From positions 1 to 36,140 of the forward strand of contig CAYJJS010000016.1 of NCBI GenBank assembly GCA_964370645.1: 36,140 nucleotides of DNA, written 5' to 3'. A program made the translations under genes and the position numbers. This DNA comes from CAMQRS01 sp964370645. Its GTDB lineage: Bacteria > Bacillota_I > Bacilli_A > Erysipelotrichales > Erysipelotrichaceae. Below are positions 8,226 to 14,855 of this stretch, one piece after another. Numbering within the stretch: the stretch's first letter is position 1; every line of letters begins with the position of its first letter. A model generated the notes under the pieces. The model did no database searches. It saw nothing but the letters and a program-made list of their open reading frames with translations, and had not been told where the DNA came from.

Positions 8226-9566
8226 ATGAACAAGGATAATTTAGAATTACAGTTTTTTGAAAAATATTTAGAAGTAGGCGATATTGACCCAAGTTTATAT
8301 GTTACATACTCAGTTAAAAATGGGTTGCGTAATGAAGATGGAACAGGTGTATTAGTTGGTCTAACAAAAATTAGTGATGTGATCGGTTACTATCGTGAAG
8401 ATGGAATAAAAGTGAATTGTGAAGGACAACTTATGTATCGTGGAGTGAATGTTGAAGAAATAATTACACAATCAACAATGAAGAACTTTATCTTTGAAGA
8501 AATTTCATTTTTATTATTATTTGGTTATTTGCCTAGCGCAGATGAGTTTGATTCATTTAAACGTGTTATGGCAGAACGTAGTGAACTACCAAATCGTTTT
8601 GTACAAAGTGAAATTTTAAGAAATCCAACCCGTAATTTGATGAATAAGTTACAAAAAGATGTTTTAACACTTTACTCTTACGACGATGAGGTAGAAAATA
8701 TGAGCAACGCACATGTATTAACACAAGGTTTACATTTGGTTGCAAAGTTGGTTAGTTTATCTTGTTATAATTATCAAAGCAAAATCCATAATTTTGATAA
8801 AAAAAGTATGTTTTTACACCATGTTGATTTAAATAAATCAACGGCAGAAAATATTTTGCGTTTGACACGTTCAAGTGCAGAATATACACCAAAAGAAGCT
8901 GAAGTATTAGATATAGCTTTAGCGTTGCATGCAGAGCATGGTGGAGGGAATAACTCTACCTTTGTGAATGTAGTCATGAACAGTACAGGGACCGATTTAT
9001 ATTCGTCATTTGCAGGTGCCATTGGCTCTTTAAAAGGACCAAAACATGGTGGAGCAAACGCAAAGGTTTGTGAGATGATAAAATGTGTGATTGATTGTGT
9101 TGGTTATACACATGATGAAGAAACCATACGTGAAATCATTGTCAAAATATTGCAAAAAGATTTTTATGATTGTTCTGGATTAATTTATGGTATGGGTCAT
9201 GCCGTGTATACATTAAGTGACCCAAGAAGTAAAATATTGAAACAAAAAGCAAAAGAGTTGGCTATTGAAAAAGGGGTAGAAAACCAATTTATTTTTTATT
9301 CTATATTTGAAAAGGTAGCAATAGAAGAAATGTATAAACATAAACACATAGTTGTTTGTAGTAATGTAGATTTCTATAGTGGATTTCTTTATCGAATGCT
9401 TGAAATACCTGAAGAGTTATATACTTTGTTGTTTGTAATTGCAAGAGGTATGGGCTGGTTAGCTCACAATATTGAAAATAATTTATATAGTGGAAAAATT
9501 GTACGTCCAGCAACGAAATATGTTGGGGCATATAATGCATATGTGAAAATGGAGGATAGAAAATGA
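8226..9566 (+). CDS. Citrate synthase
   Basis: Citrate synthase condenses oxaloacetate and acetyl-CoA to citrate. The 446-residue sequence shows the family core: LHAEHGGG (234-241), GPKHGGANAK with catalytic His274, GMGHAVYTLSDPRS with His325, and NVDFYSG with catalytic Asp382, followed by a C-terminal helix region MGWLAHNIE. The SD AAAGGGG precedes the ATG. It overlaps the isocitrate dehydrogenase gene by 4 nt (ATGA) and is divergent from aconitase. The context favours citrate over 2-methylcitrate synthase because no methylcitrate-cycle genes are present. The TCA enzymes here stop at 2-oxoglutarate, so the probable job is to supply carbon for glutamate. Confidence 0.95.
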   Translation: MNKDNLELQFFEKYLEVGDIDPSLYVTYSVKNGLRNEDGTGVLVGLTKISDVIGYYREDGIKVNCEGQLMYRGVNVEEIITQSTMKNFIFEEISFLLLFGYLPSADEFDSFKRVMAERSELPNRFVQSEILRNPTRNLMNKLQKDVLTLYSYDDEVENMSNAHVLTQGLHLVAKLVSLSCYNYQSKIHNFDKKSMFLHHVDLNKSTAENILRLTRSSAEYTPKEAEVLDIALALHAEHGGGNNSTFVNVVMNSTGTDLYSSFAGAIGSLKGPKHGGANAKVCEMIKCVIDCVGYTHDEETIREIIVKILQKDFYDCSGLIYGMGHAVYTLSDPRSKILKQKAKELAIEKGVENQFIFYSIFEKVAIEEMYKHKHIVVCSNVDFYSGFLYRMLEIPEELYTLLFVIARGMGWLAHNIENNLYSGKIVRPATKYVGAYNAYVKMEDRK

Positions 9567-10564
9567 GAATTGTAAGTGTATTAAGAGGAGATGGAATTGG
9601 TCCAGAAATTTGTGAATCGGTATTAACTATATTGAACCATATGAATGTACCTCTTGCATTTGAGGTATTCGATGTAGGAGAGGCACATTATGAAAAATGT
9701 GGACAACTTATCGATGATGAAACATTCGCCTCAATGGAAAGAAATAAAATTGTGTTGAAGGCACCTATTACTACGCCAATTGGGAAGGGGTTTAAGAGTC
9801 TAAATGTCACTTTACGAAATAAATATGATTTATTTGTAAACTTTAGACCAGCAATTTCATTACCTAATGTACTTACACCATTTAAAGATATAAATATTAT
9901 CACGTTTCGTGAAAATACGGAAGATTTATACATCGGTGATGAGCATGTTATTAAAGACAATGAAGAAGTACATGCGATAAAAAAAATCACACGCTTTGCA
10001 AGTGAGCGTATTATCCGAGCTGCGTTTGAGTATGCGAAAACATATAATCGAAAAAAAGTAACTTGTGTTCATAAAGCAAATATCTTAAAACAAAGTGATG
10101 GATTATTTTTGAAAGTGTTTAATGAAATCAAGGCAGAATATCCTAATATTGATGCAAATGATATGATTGTAGACAATACGTGTATGCAATTAGTTATGCG
10201 TCCAAATCAATTTGATATCTTAGTTATGCCAAATTTATATGGGGACATAGTATCTGATTTGACAAGTGGACTGATAGGAGGATTAGGGGTCCTTCCATCT
10301 AGCAATATTGGTAGTGATTTTGCAATGTTTGAAGCAGTACATGGAAGTGCTCCTGATATTGCCGGTAAAAATATTGCGAATCCATTGGCATTATTATTAG
10401 CTGCCTGCCTGATGTTAGAGCATGTGGGAGAAGAAGAAAGTGCAAAGTCTATTCGAAAGGCCGTATATAAAGTTTTAGAAGAAGGAACATGTCGTACAGC
10501 GGACTTAGGGGGAAGTGCGACAACTAGTGAGTTTACACAAGCTATTTTAGAAAAGTTATCATAA
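9563..10564 (+). CDS. icd: Isocitrate dehydrogenase, probably NAD-dependent
   Basis: Oxidative decarboxylation of isocitrate to 2-oxoglutarate. At 333 residues it is the short form of the IDH/IPMDH superfamily. Ser79 and Asn81 in SLNVTLR correspond to the isocitrate-binding Ser-x-Asn, supporting IDH over isopropylmalate dehydrogenase. Tyr123 (ENTEDLYIG), Lys171 (VHKAN), Asp204 and the metal ligands Asp228 and Asp232 (LYGDIVSD) are present. In the coenzyme loop HGSAPDIAGKNIANP, Asp265-Ile266 replace the Lys-Tyr pair of NADP enzymes such as E. coli Icd, indicating NAD specificity. The ATG overlaps the citrate synthase stop (ATGA). No clear terminator follows; a new promoter lies before the next gene. 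Confidence 0.93.
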   Translation: MRIVSVLRGDGIGPEICESVLTILNHMNVPLAFEVFDVGEAHYEKCGQLIDDETFASMERNKIVLKAPITTPIGKGFKSLNVTLRNKYDLFVNFRPAISLPNVLTPFKDINIITFRENTEDLYIGDEHVIKDNEEVHAIKKITRFASERIIRAAFEYAKTYNRKKVTCVHKANILKQSDGLFLKVFNEIKAEYPNIDANDMIVDNTCMQLVMRPNQFDILVMPNLYGDIVSDLTSGLIGGLGVLPSSNIGSDFAMFEAVHGSAPDIAGKNIANPLALLLAACLMLEHVGEEESAKSIRKAVYKVLEEGTCRTADLGGSATTSEFTQAILEKLS

Positions 10565-10580
10565 ATAATACGTATGGATA

Positions 10581-10589
10581 TGCTATAAT
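10581..10589 (+). promoter_or_regulatory. Extended -10 promoter before the HAD phosphatase gene
   Basis: TGCTATAAT is an extended -10 sequence, with TATAAT at 10584-10589, 21 nt upstream of the start codon. The -35 region (10561-10566, ATAAAT) is poor. It allows the HAD gene and the ORF after it to be expressed separately from citrate synthase-icd. Confidence 0.55.
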
Positions 10590-10610
10590 CATGGATAGAG
10601 AGGTATCGAA

Positions 10611-11447
10611 ATGTATAAACTAATATGTATTGACTTAGATGGAACACTTCTAGATAGTAAAAAAAGGGTTTCTGTAACAAATAAAGATGCAATTAAACAA
10701 GCGCTTGATGAAGGGGTTCAAGTAGCGATTGTGAGTGGTAGACCAAATTGTTTTACCATTCGAATCATGCAAAATATTGATGATCGAATGGGACATATTA
10801 CATTTAATGGTGCATACTATCGTATTGCAGACAAAAGCAAAACATTTCCAATTGCAGATGCAGTTGTGAAAAAAGTAGCACGACTAGCTAAACAAGAAAA
10901 TATAAGAGTGTATTTTAAAAATAAAAATACATCGTTGTGTACTAAGGAGGATCCACAAATACTGGATTATGATATGTTCAAACATACAATTCCAGAAAAA
11001 GATCGCATGGACATGTACTACAATGTAGATGTGGAGGAATACTTACAGACACATAGTATGGAAGTTTTAAAAATTTTCGCATGGGATGAAAATATGCAAG
11101 GGAAAGCAAATGTTATTCATGAGGTGCGAGAGGAATCGGATGTAAATCTTTTTGTGTATGATGATTATTTTGAATTGTGTAGTAGTAGTACCGATAAAGG
11201 AAAAGCGATTGTTGAAGTTTGCAAAGAACTTGGTTTTAAAAATAATGAGGTTGTTTGTATTGGAGATAACTTAAATGATATGGCCATGTTTGAGATTGCC
11301 GGCTTGTCCATTGCAATGGGGAATGCCTCAGATAAAATAAAAGAATCCTGTGATAAAGTGACTTTGAGTAATGATGAAAATGGAGTGGCACATGCTATAC
11401 GAAATTATGTGCTAGAAGTAAATCGAGATGAAAAGACCAATTGTTAG
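10611..11447 (+). CDS. Cof-type HAD-superfamily phosphatase
   Basis: A cytosolic haloacid-dehalogenase phosphatase of the Cof/YidA subfamily (type IIB cap) that hydrolyses small phosphorylated metabolites such as sugar phosphates or flavin nucleotides. The motifs are complete: motif I DLDGTLLD with nucleophile Asp8 and Asp10, motif II Ser in VSGRPN, motif III Lys in DKGKAIVE, and motif IV GDNLNDMAMF. The length, 278 residues, is normal. The substrate cannot be read from the sequence because paralogues of this family are numerous and promiscuous. The SD AGAGGT is suitable. The 3' end overlaps the following ORF by 20 nt. Confidence 0.92.
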   Translation: MYKLICIDLDGTLLDSKKRVSVTNKDAIKQALDEGVQVAIVSGRPNCFTIRIMQNIDDRMGHITFNGAYYRIADKSKTFPIADAVVKKVARLAKQENIRVYFKNKNTSLCTKEDPQILDYDMFKHTIPEKDRMDMYYNVDVEEYLQTHSMEVLKIFAWDENMQGKANVIHEVREESDVNLFVYDDYFELCSSSTDKGKAIVEVCKELGFKNNEVVCIGDNLNDMAMFEIAGLSIAMGNASDKIKESCDKVTLSNDENGVAHAIRNYVLEVNRDEKTNC

Positions 11448-11922
11448 AGTGAATAGGGTACCTTATGGATACAAACATAGTGGTAAATGTTTTGCGATGC
11501 ATATAGATTTTTCACAAATAATAATGGATAATGCGTATGATGCTTATGTAAAAAAGAGCGTTATTCAATATATTGAAGGTTTGTTCATTTCCACTAGTCC
11601 TGAAGTCATAGATTATCAAGAGCGAATTATTATGGTATTTCGTGACAATATAGATAAGCGAATGCTGCAGGTACAAATGAATAAAATTTTACAAGAAGTA
11701 ATGTATCATACACAAAATAAGATAGATATCACATATGGTTTTAATGATGTTATTATGTTGAAAGAAGGGCTAGACCCTAGTTTTCTAGTTATGCACAAGT
11801 GTGGTGAAGAGTATTCAAAGCACGCTTTGTATACTCAAAAATTGCAAAGTGTACCGAGTAAAAACGATAATAATAATATTACACATATTGTGTCATATAA
11901 TACATTTAAGGGACTTGAGTAA
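11428..11922 (+). CDS. Hypothetical protein, 164 residues
   Basis: I do not recognise this protein. It is cytosolic in character, without signal peptide or membrane segment. The N-terminus is basic (KRPIVRVNRVPYGYK), the centre is mixed alpha/beta (IDFSQIIMDNAYDAYVKKS), and the C-terminus is polar with an Asn-rich stretch. The start at 11428 lies within the HAD gene and has only a weak SD, so expression by translational coupling is likely. A later ATG at 11500 (MHIDFSQ) is an alternative start. The stop codon is contained in a terminator hairpin just before the htpG regulatory region, so this is the last gene of the HAD transcript. Confidence 0.7.
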   Translation: MKRPIVRVNRVPYGYKHSGKCFAMHIDFSQIIMDNAYDAYVKKSVIQYIEGLFISTSPEVIDYQERIIMVFRDNIDKRMLQVQMNKILQEVMYHTQNKIDITYGFNDVIMLKEGLDPSFLVMHKCGEEYSKHALYTQKLQSVPSKNDNNNITHIVSYNTFKGLE

Positions 11923-11938
11923 CATCATGTCCTTTTTT
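11908..11938 (+). terminator. Intrinsic terminator after the HAD-hypothetical pair
   Basis: AAGGGACTTGA pairs with TCATGTCCTTT with one mismatch and one G-U pair around a 6-nt loop, followed by further T residues to 11938. It includes the stop codon of the upstream ORF. The T run abuts the first CIRCE element of htpG. Confidence 0.7.
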
Positions 11939-11963
11939 AGCACTCTGCTATTGACACTGCCAA
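11937..11963 (+). promoter_or_regulatory. CIRCE-like operator 1 upstream of htpG
   Basis: The perfect CIRCE half-site TTAGCACTC (11937-11945) is followed after exactly 9 nt by CACTGCCAA (11955-11963), which matches the second half-site GAGTGCTAA at 6 of 9 positions. CIRCE is the binding site of the heat-shock repressor HrcA. The element covers the -35 box of the htpG promoter, so bound HrcA would block RNA polymerase. Confidence 0.75.
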
Positions 11964-11979
11964 TCAGATGTAATACAAT
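11951..11979 (+). promoter_or_regulatory. SigA-type promoter of htpG
   Basis: A consensus -35 TTGACA (11951-11956) and a -10 TACAAT (11974-11979) are separated by the ideal 17 bp. Transcription should start near 11986. The promoter lies between and partly under two CIRCE-like elements. Confidence 0.88.
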
Positions 11980-11980
11980 A

Positions 11981-12007
11981 TTGGCAGACATATAGTCAGA
12001 GTGCTAA
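11981..12007 (+). promoter_or_regulatory. CIRCE-like operator 2 in the htpG leader
   Basis: TTGGCAGAC (11981-11989), a 6-of-9 match to TTAGCACTC, is followed after exactly 9 nt by the perfect half-site GAGTGCTAA (11999-12007). It covers the predicted transcription start and ends 1 nt before the SD. It is the mirror image of operator 1, with the perfect half-sites outermost and a common dyad at 11972. Confidence 0.75.
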
Positions 12008-12018
12008 TGGAGGGTAAT

Positions 12019-13920
12019 ATGGCAAAGAAAAAAGTATTTAAAACAGAATCTAAACGTTTAATGGATTTGATGATTAATTCAATATATACACATAAAGAAA
12101 TATTTTTAAGAGAGATTATTTCAAATGCAAGTGATGCAATTGATAAGTTGCATTATAAATCATTGACTGAGGATAGCATAAATGTTGAAAGAGAAGCTTT
12201 TAAAATCGATATCGTGCTGAATGAAGAACAACGTACTATTGAAATTATTGATAATGGTATCGGTATGAGTAAAGAGGAATTGGAAGAAAATTTAGGTACG
12301 ATAGCGAAAAGTGGAAGTTATGCGTTCAAAGAACAATTAAAAGATGAAACAGTAGATGATATTGATGTGATTGGTCAATTTGGTGTTGGTTTCTATTCTG
12401 CATTTATGGTCGCTGATAAAGTAGAAGTTGCTTCTAAAAAATACGGTGAGGAAGATGCGTATGTTTGGTGTAGTGAAAATGTAGATGGTTACACGATTGA
12501 AAAAACTGCGAAGGAAACTTGTGGGACGCACATCACATTACATCTACGTGAAGATCAAGATGAGGAACAATATTCAACATATTTAAAAGCGTACACAATT
12601 GAAAACTTAATCAAAAAGTATTCAGATTATGTTCGTTATCCAATTCAAATGGATGTTGTGGAACAAGTGAAAAAAGAAGATAGTGATGAAGTTGAAACTA
12701 TCGTTGAAAATAAAACATTAAATTCTATGATACCATTATGGAAAAAGAATAAGAAAGATATTCGTGAGGAAGAATATAACGATTTCTATATTTCAAAATT
12801 TAATGATTACAGTGCACCATTAAAAACAATTCATACGAATGTAGAAGGAACGATTTCATTCAATGCATTGTTATTTGTGCCTTCAAAAACACCTTCAAAC
12901 TACTATTCTAGCGAATATGAAAAAGGTTTACAGCTATATAGTAGAGGCGTATTTATTATGGATAAAGCAAGTGAACTAGTTGGTGAGCACTTCCGTTTTG
13001 TGAAAGGTTTAGTAGATTCTCAAGATTTATCATTAAACATCTCTAGAGAGATGTTACAGCACGATAAGCAATTGCGTGTTATTGCTAGTAAAATCGAAAA
13101 GAAAATAAAATCTGAATTAGTGTTAATGCTTAATAATGAAAGAGAAAAATATGAGCAGTTCTGGAGTCAGTTCGGTGTGCAAATAAAATATGGTATTTAC
13201 AATAATTTTGGACAACACAAAGACTTATTAAAAGATTTATTGTTGTTTTATTCATCAAAACAACAAAAGTTGGTTACTTTGGATGAGTATGTAAACCATA
13301 TGGAAGAAGGGCAAGAACATATTTATTTTATGAGTGGAGATTCTATTGAAAAAATAGATCAACTACCACAAGTAGAGTTGTTGAAAGATAAAGGGTATGA
13401 AATTTTATATCTAACAGATGATATTGATGAATTTACTTTACAAATCTTAAATAACTTTAGTGAGAAAACATTCAAAAATATCGCTCAAGGTGATTTAGAT
13501 TTAGAGAGTGAAGAAGAAAAAAGAGAGGTAGAGAAGAAGTCGGTTGAAAATAAAGACTTACTAGAAGCCTTAAAAGATGCCTTGCAAGAGGATGTTACAG
13601 AAGTGAAAATTTCTTCTCGTTTAAAATCGCATCCAGTATGTTTAAGTGCAGGAGAAGGGATGAGTTTTGAGATGGAAAAAGTGTTGAGCAACATTCCAGA
13701 TGGTAATCCAATGGGAATGAAGGCGACAAGAATTTTAGAAATCAATCCAAACCACGAAATCTTTGGAGCATTAACAAAACTATACGAAACAGATAAAGAT
13801 GCTGTGAAAGAGTATGCATCATTATTATATGATCAAGCATTATTGATGGAAGGTTTTGAAATCAAAGACCCAATTGCATTCTCAAATAAAATTTGCAAAT
13901 TGATGATTAAAGTATCTTAA
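12019..13920 (+). CDS. htpG: Molecular chaperone HtpG (Hsp90)
   Basis: HtpG is the bacterial Hsp90, a homodimeric ATP-dependent chaperone of the cytosol. The N-terminal GHKL ATPase domain shows Glu32, Asn36 and Asp39 (EIISNASDAID), the DNGIGM loop (78-83) and the lid motif GQFGVGFYS (119-127). The middle domain contains the conserved SLNISREMLQ. The C-terminal dimerisation domain lacks the MEEVD tail, as in all bacterial forms. An in-frame GTG at 12001 lies within CIRCE 2 and has no SD; GGAGG (12009-12013) fits the ATG at 12019, giving 633 residues. Regulation by HrcA is predicted from the flanking CIRCE-like elements. A terminator follows, so htpG is monocistronic. Confidence 0.97.
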   Translation: MAKKKVFKTESKRLMDLMINSIYTHKEIFLREIISNASDAIDKLHYKSLTEDSINVEREAFKIDIVLNEEQRTIEIIDNGIGMSKEELEENLGTIAKSGSYAFKEQLKDETVDDIDVIGQFGVGFYSAFMVADKVEVASKKYGEEDAYVWCSENVDGYTIEKTAKETCGTHITLHLREDQDEEQYSTYLKAYTIENLIKKYSDYVRYPIQMDVVEQVKKEDSDEVETIVENKTLNSMIPLWKKNKKDIREEEYNDFYISKFNDYSAPLKTIHTNVEGTISFNALLFVPSKTPSNYYSSEYEKGLQLYSRGVFIMDKASELVGEHFRFVKGLVDSQDLSLNISREMLQHDKQLRVIASKIEKKIKSELVLMLNNEREKYEQFWSQFGVQIKYGIYNNFGQHKDLLKDLLLFYSSKQQKLVTLDEYVNHMEEGQEHIYFMSGDSIEKIDQLPQVELLKDKGYEILYLTDDIDEFTLQILNNFSEKTFKNIAQGDLDLESEEEKREVEKKSVENKDLLEALKDALQEDVTEVKISSRLKSHPVCLSAGEGMSFEMEKVLSNIPDGNPMGMKATRILEINPNHEIFGALTKLYETDKDAVKEYASLLYDQALLMEGFEIKDPIAFSNKICKLMIKVS

Positions 13921-13927
13921 TTTATGG

Positions 13928-13951
13928 AAACCCATTGTAAAATGGGTTTTT
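13928..13951 (+). terminator. Intrinsic terminator of htpG
   Basis: A 9-bp stem AAACCCATT/AATGGGTTT with a 4-nt loop GTAA runs into TTTTT on the plus strand. Confidence 0.9.
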
Positions 13952-13960
13952 ATTGTATAC

Positions 13961-13987
13961 AAAAAACGATGCATTATCGCATCGTTT
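13961..13987 (-). terminator. Intrinsic terminator of the LicA-like kinase gene
   Basis: On the minus strand AAACGATGC pairs with GCATCGTTT (9 bp) around a 6-nt loop and is followed by a run of T. The arms are built from the last codons of the gene and its stop lies in the loop. Confidence 0.88.
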
Positions 13988-14771
13988 GTAAAGCATTATA
14001 TTTGTCAGCAGCAATTTCTTGGTATACTAAATCATGTGTTTGTTCATACATCATCATAGCCCAATAGCACCATAATGTATTTTGGAATACTTCCATTTTA
14101 TATAGTTCTTCATAGGGGGGGGATGAATCAAAGTATATCTTGTAAAAGCATTCTCTTAAAGTAGGATCATGTATTTGATTTTCTCCTAAAAAGGAAATAA
14201 CATCAAATAAAGGATCATTGTTTGCTGCATATTCATAATCAATTAAGTACATTCTTTCTTCATGGAATAAAAGATTTCCACTCACCAAATCATTGTGACA
14301 CAATACAGGCGTGTATGTTTTTGTTTTAATGTATTCATATGACCATAGAAATGGTTCTAAATCATAAAGAGGTTGTTTTACAAGTGATTTATACTGATCG
14401 AATGTTTGTGTACTATTAAAAGAAAATGATTGTGGTTGAAGGGTATGTAGGTGTTTAATTAATTGTGCACATTTTTGAATTTTCAAAGGATCTTTACTAT
14501 CTTTAAATTCTAGGGTATTTTCAATGAATTTACTTATTTTGACACCACTACTTGCATTAAAATAAATCACTTCACAATCTAGTTGTTTTACTTGTTCACT
14601 TACAATTTGTTCATGTTGACGATTTATAATATTTATATTGGGGTAAGGGATACGTAAAACATACTTGTTGTTATCTATTTCTAGTAAATAATTTTGATTG
14701 CTTAGTCCCTTGTTTAGTTTTTTTATTGTATAATTTTTTGTTTGAAATACTTCTTGTATTAGTTGTTCCAT
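13974..14771 (-). CDS. LicA-like choline/ethanolamine kinase family phosphotransferase
   Basis: A protein-kinase-like small-molecule phosphotransferase of the choline kinase/APH superfamily, 265 residues and cytosolic. The nucleotide-binding N-lobe contains GLSNQNYLLE and KYVLRIP. The catalytic Brenner motif CHNDLVSGNLL (158-168, base Asp161) and the metal-binding IDYEYAANNDPLFD (177-190, Asp178) are intact. It most resembles LicA-type choline kinases, which in other bacteria supply phosphorylcholine for surface polymers. No licB, licC or licD partners are next to it, so thiamine, aminoglycoside or methylthioribose kinase relatives remain possible. Eight consecutive C residues encode Ser216-Pro218-Pro219 (codons TCC CCC CCC for residues 217-219), which is striking in this AT-rich DNA. 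Confidence 0.85.
   Translation of the reverse strand: MEQLIQEVFQTKNYTIKKLNKGLSNQNYLLEIDNNKYVLRIPYPNINIINRQHEQIVSEQVKQLDCEVIYFNASSGVKISKFIENTLEFKDSKDPLKIQKCAQLIKHLHTLQPQSFSFNSTQTFDQYKSLVKQPLYDLEPFLWSYEYIKTKTYTPVLCHNDLVSGNLLFHEERMYLIDYEYAANNDPLFDVISFLGENQIHDPTLRECFYKIYFDSSPPYEELYKMEVFQNTLWCYWAMMMYEQTHDLVYQEIAADKYNALQTMR
14115..14122 (-). repeat. C8 homopolymer tract inside the LicA-like gene
   Basis: The coding strand reads T followed by eight C residues, spanning codons 217-219. At this length the gene is in frame. One extra C leads to CTA TGA almost at once. Loss of one C leads to a TGA about 20 codons later. In both cases the last 46 residues, downstream of the catalytic motifs, would be lost or changed. 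Such tracts are typical sites of slipped-strand phase variation. Confidence 0.9.
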
Positions 14772-14783
14772 ATAATCACCAAT

Positions 14784-14801
14784 ATTATAGTATCATATAA
14801 T
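14784..14801. promoter_or_regulatory. Closely spaced divergent -10 boxes for the kinase and radical SAM genes
   Basis: A minus-strand TATAAT (14784-14789) lies 13 nt upstream of the kinase start, which is close. A plus-strand TATAAT (14796-14801) lies 54 nt before the radical SAM start. Neither has a clear -35 box. Expression from both would compete because the boxes are only 6 bp apart. Confidence 0.35.
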
Positions 14802-14855
14802 CTAGTAAATAGAGCGATAATTTGCTAAAATAGGATAAGCGAGAAGGTGAAAATT

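Noticed and set aside
10207..10692. 161-residue minus-strand ORF
   Set aside because: It lies antisense across icd and the HAD gene, has no SD or recognisable domain, and both plus-strand genes are well supported.
11937..12007. One split CIRCE element with a 53-nt spacer
   Set aside because: The inner half-sites at exactly N9 from each perfect half-site make two separate elements the better reading; a 53-nt spacer has no precedent I know of.
12001..12018. GTG at 12001 as the htpG start
   Set aside because: It lies within the CIRCE 2 half-site, has no SD, and would add six residues not found in HtpG; the ATG at 12019 has GGAGG at 5 nt.
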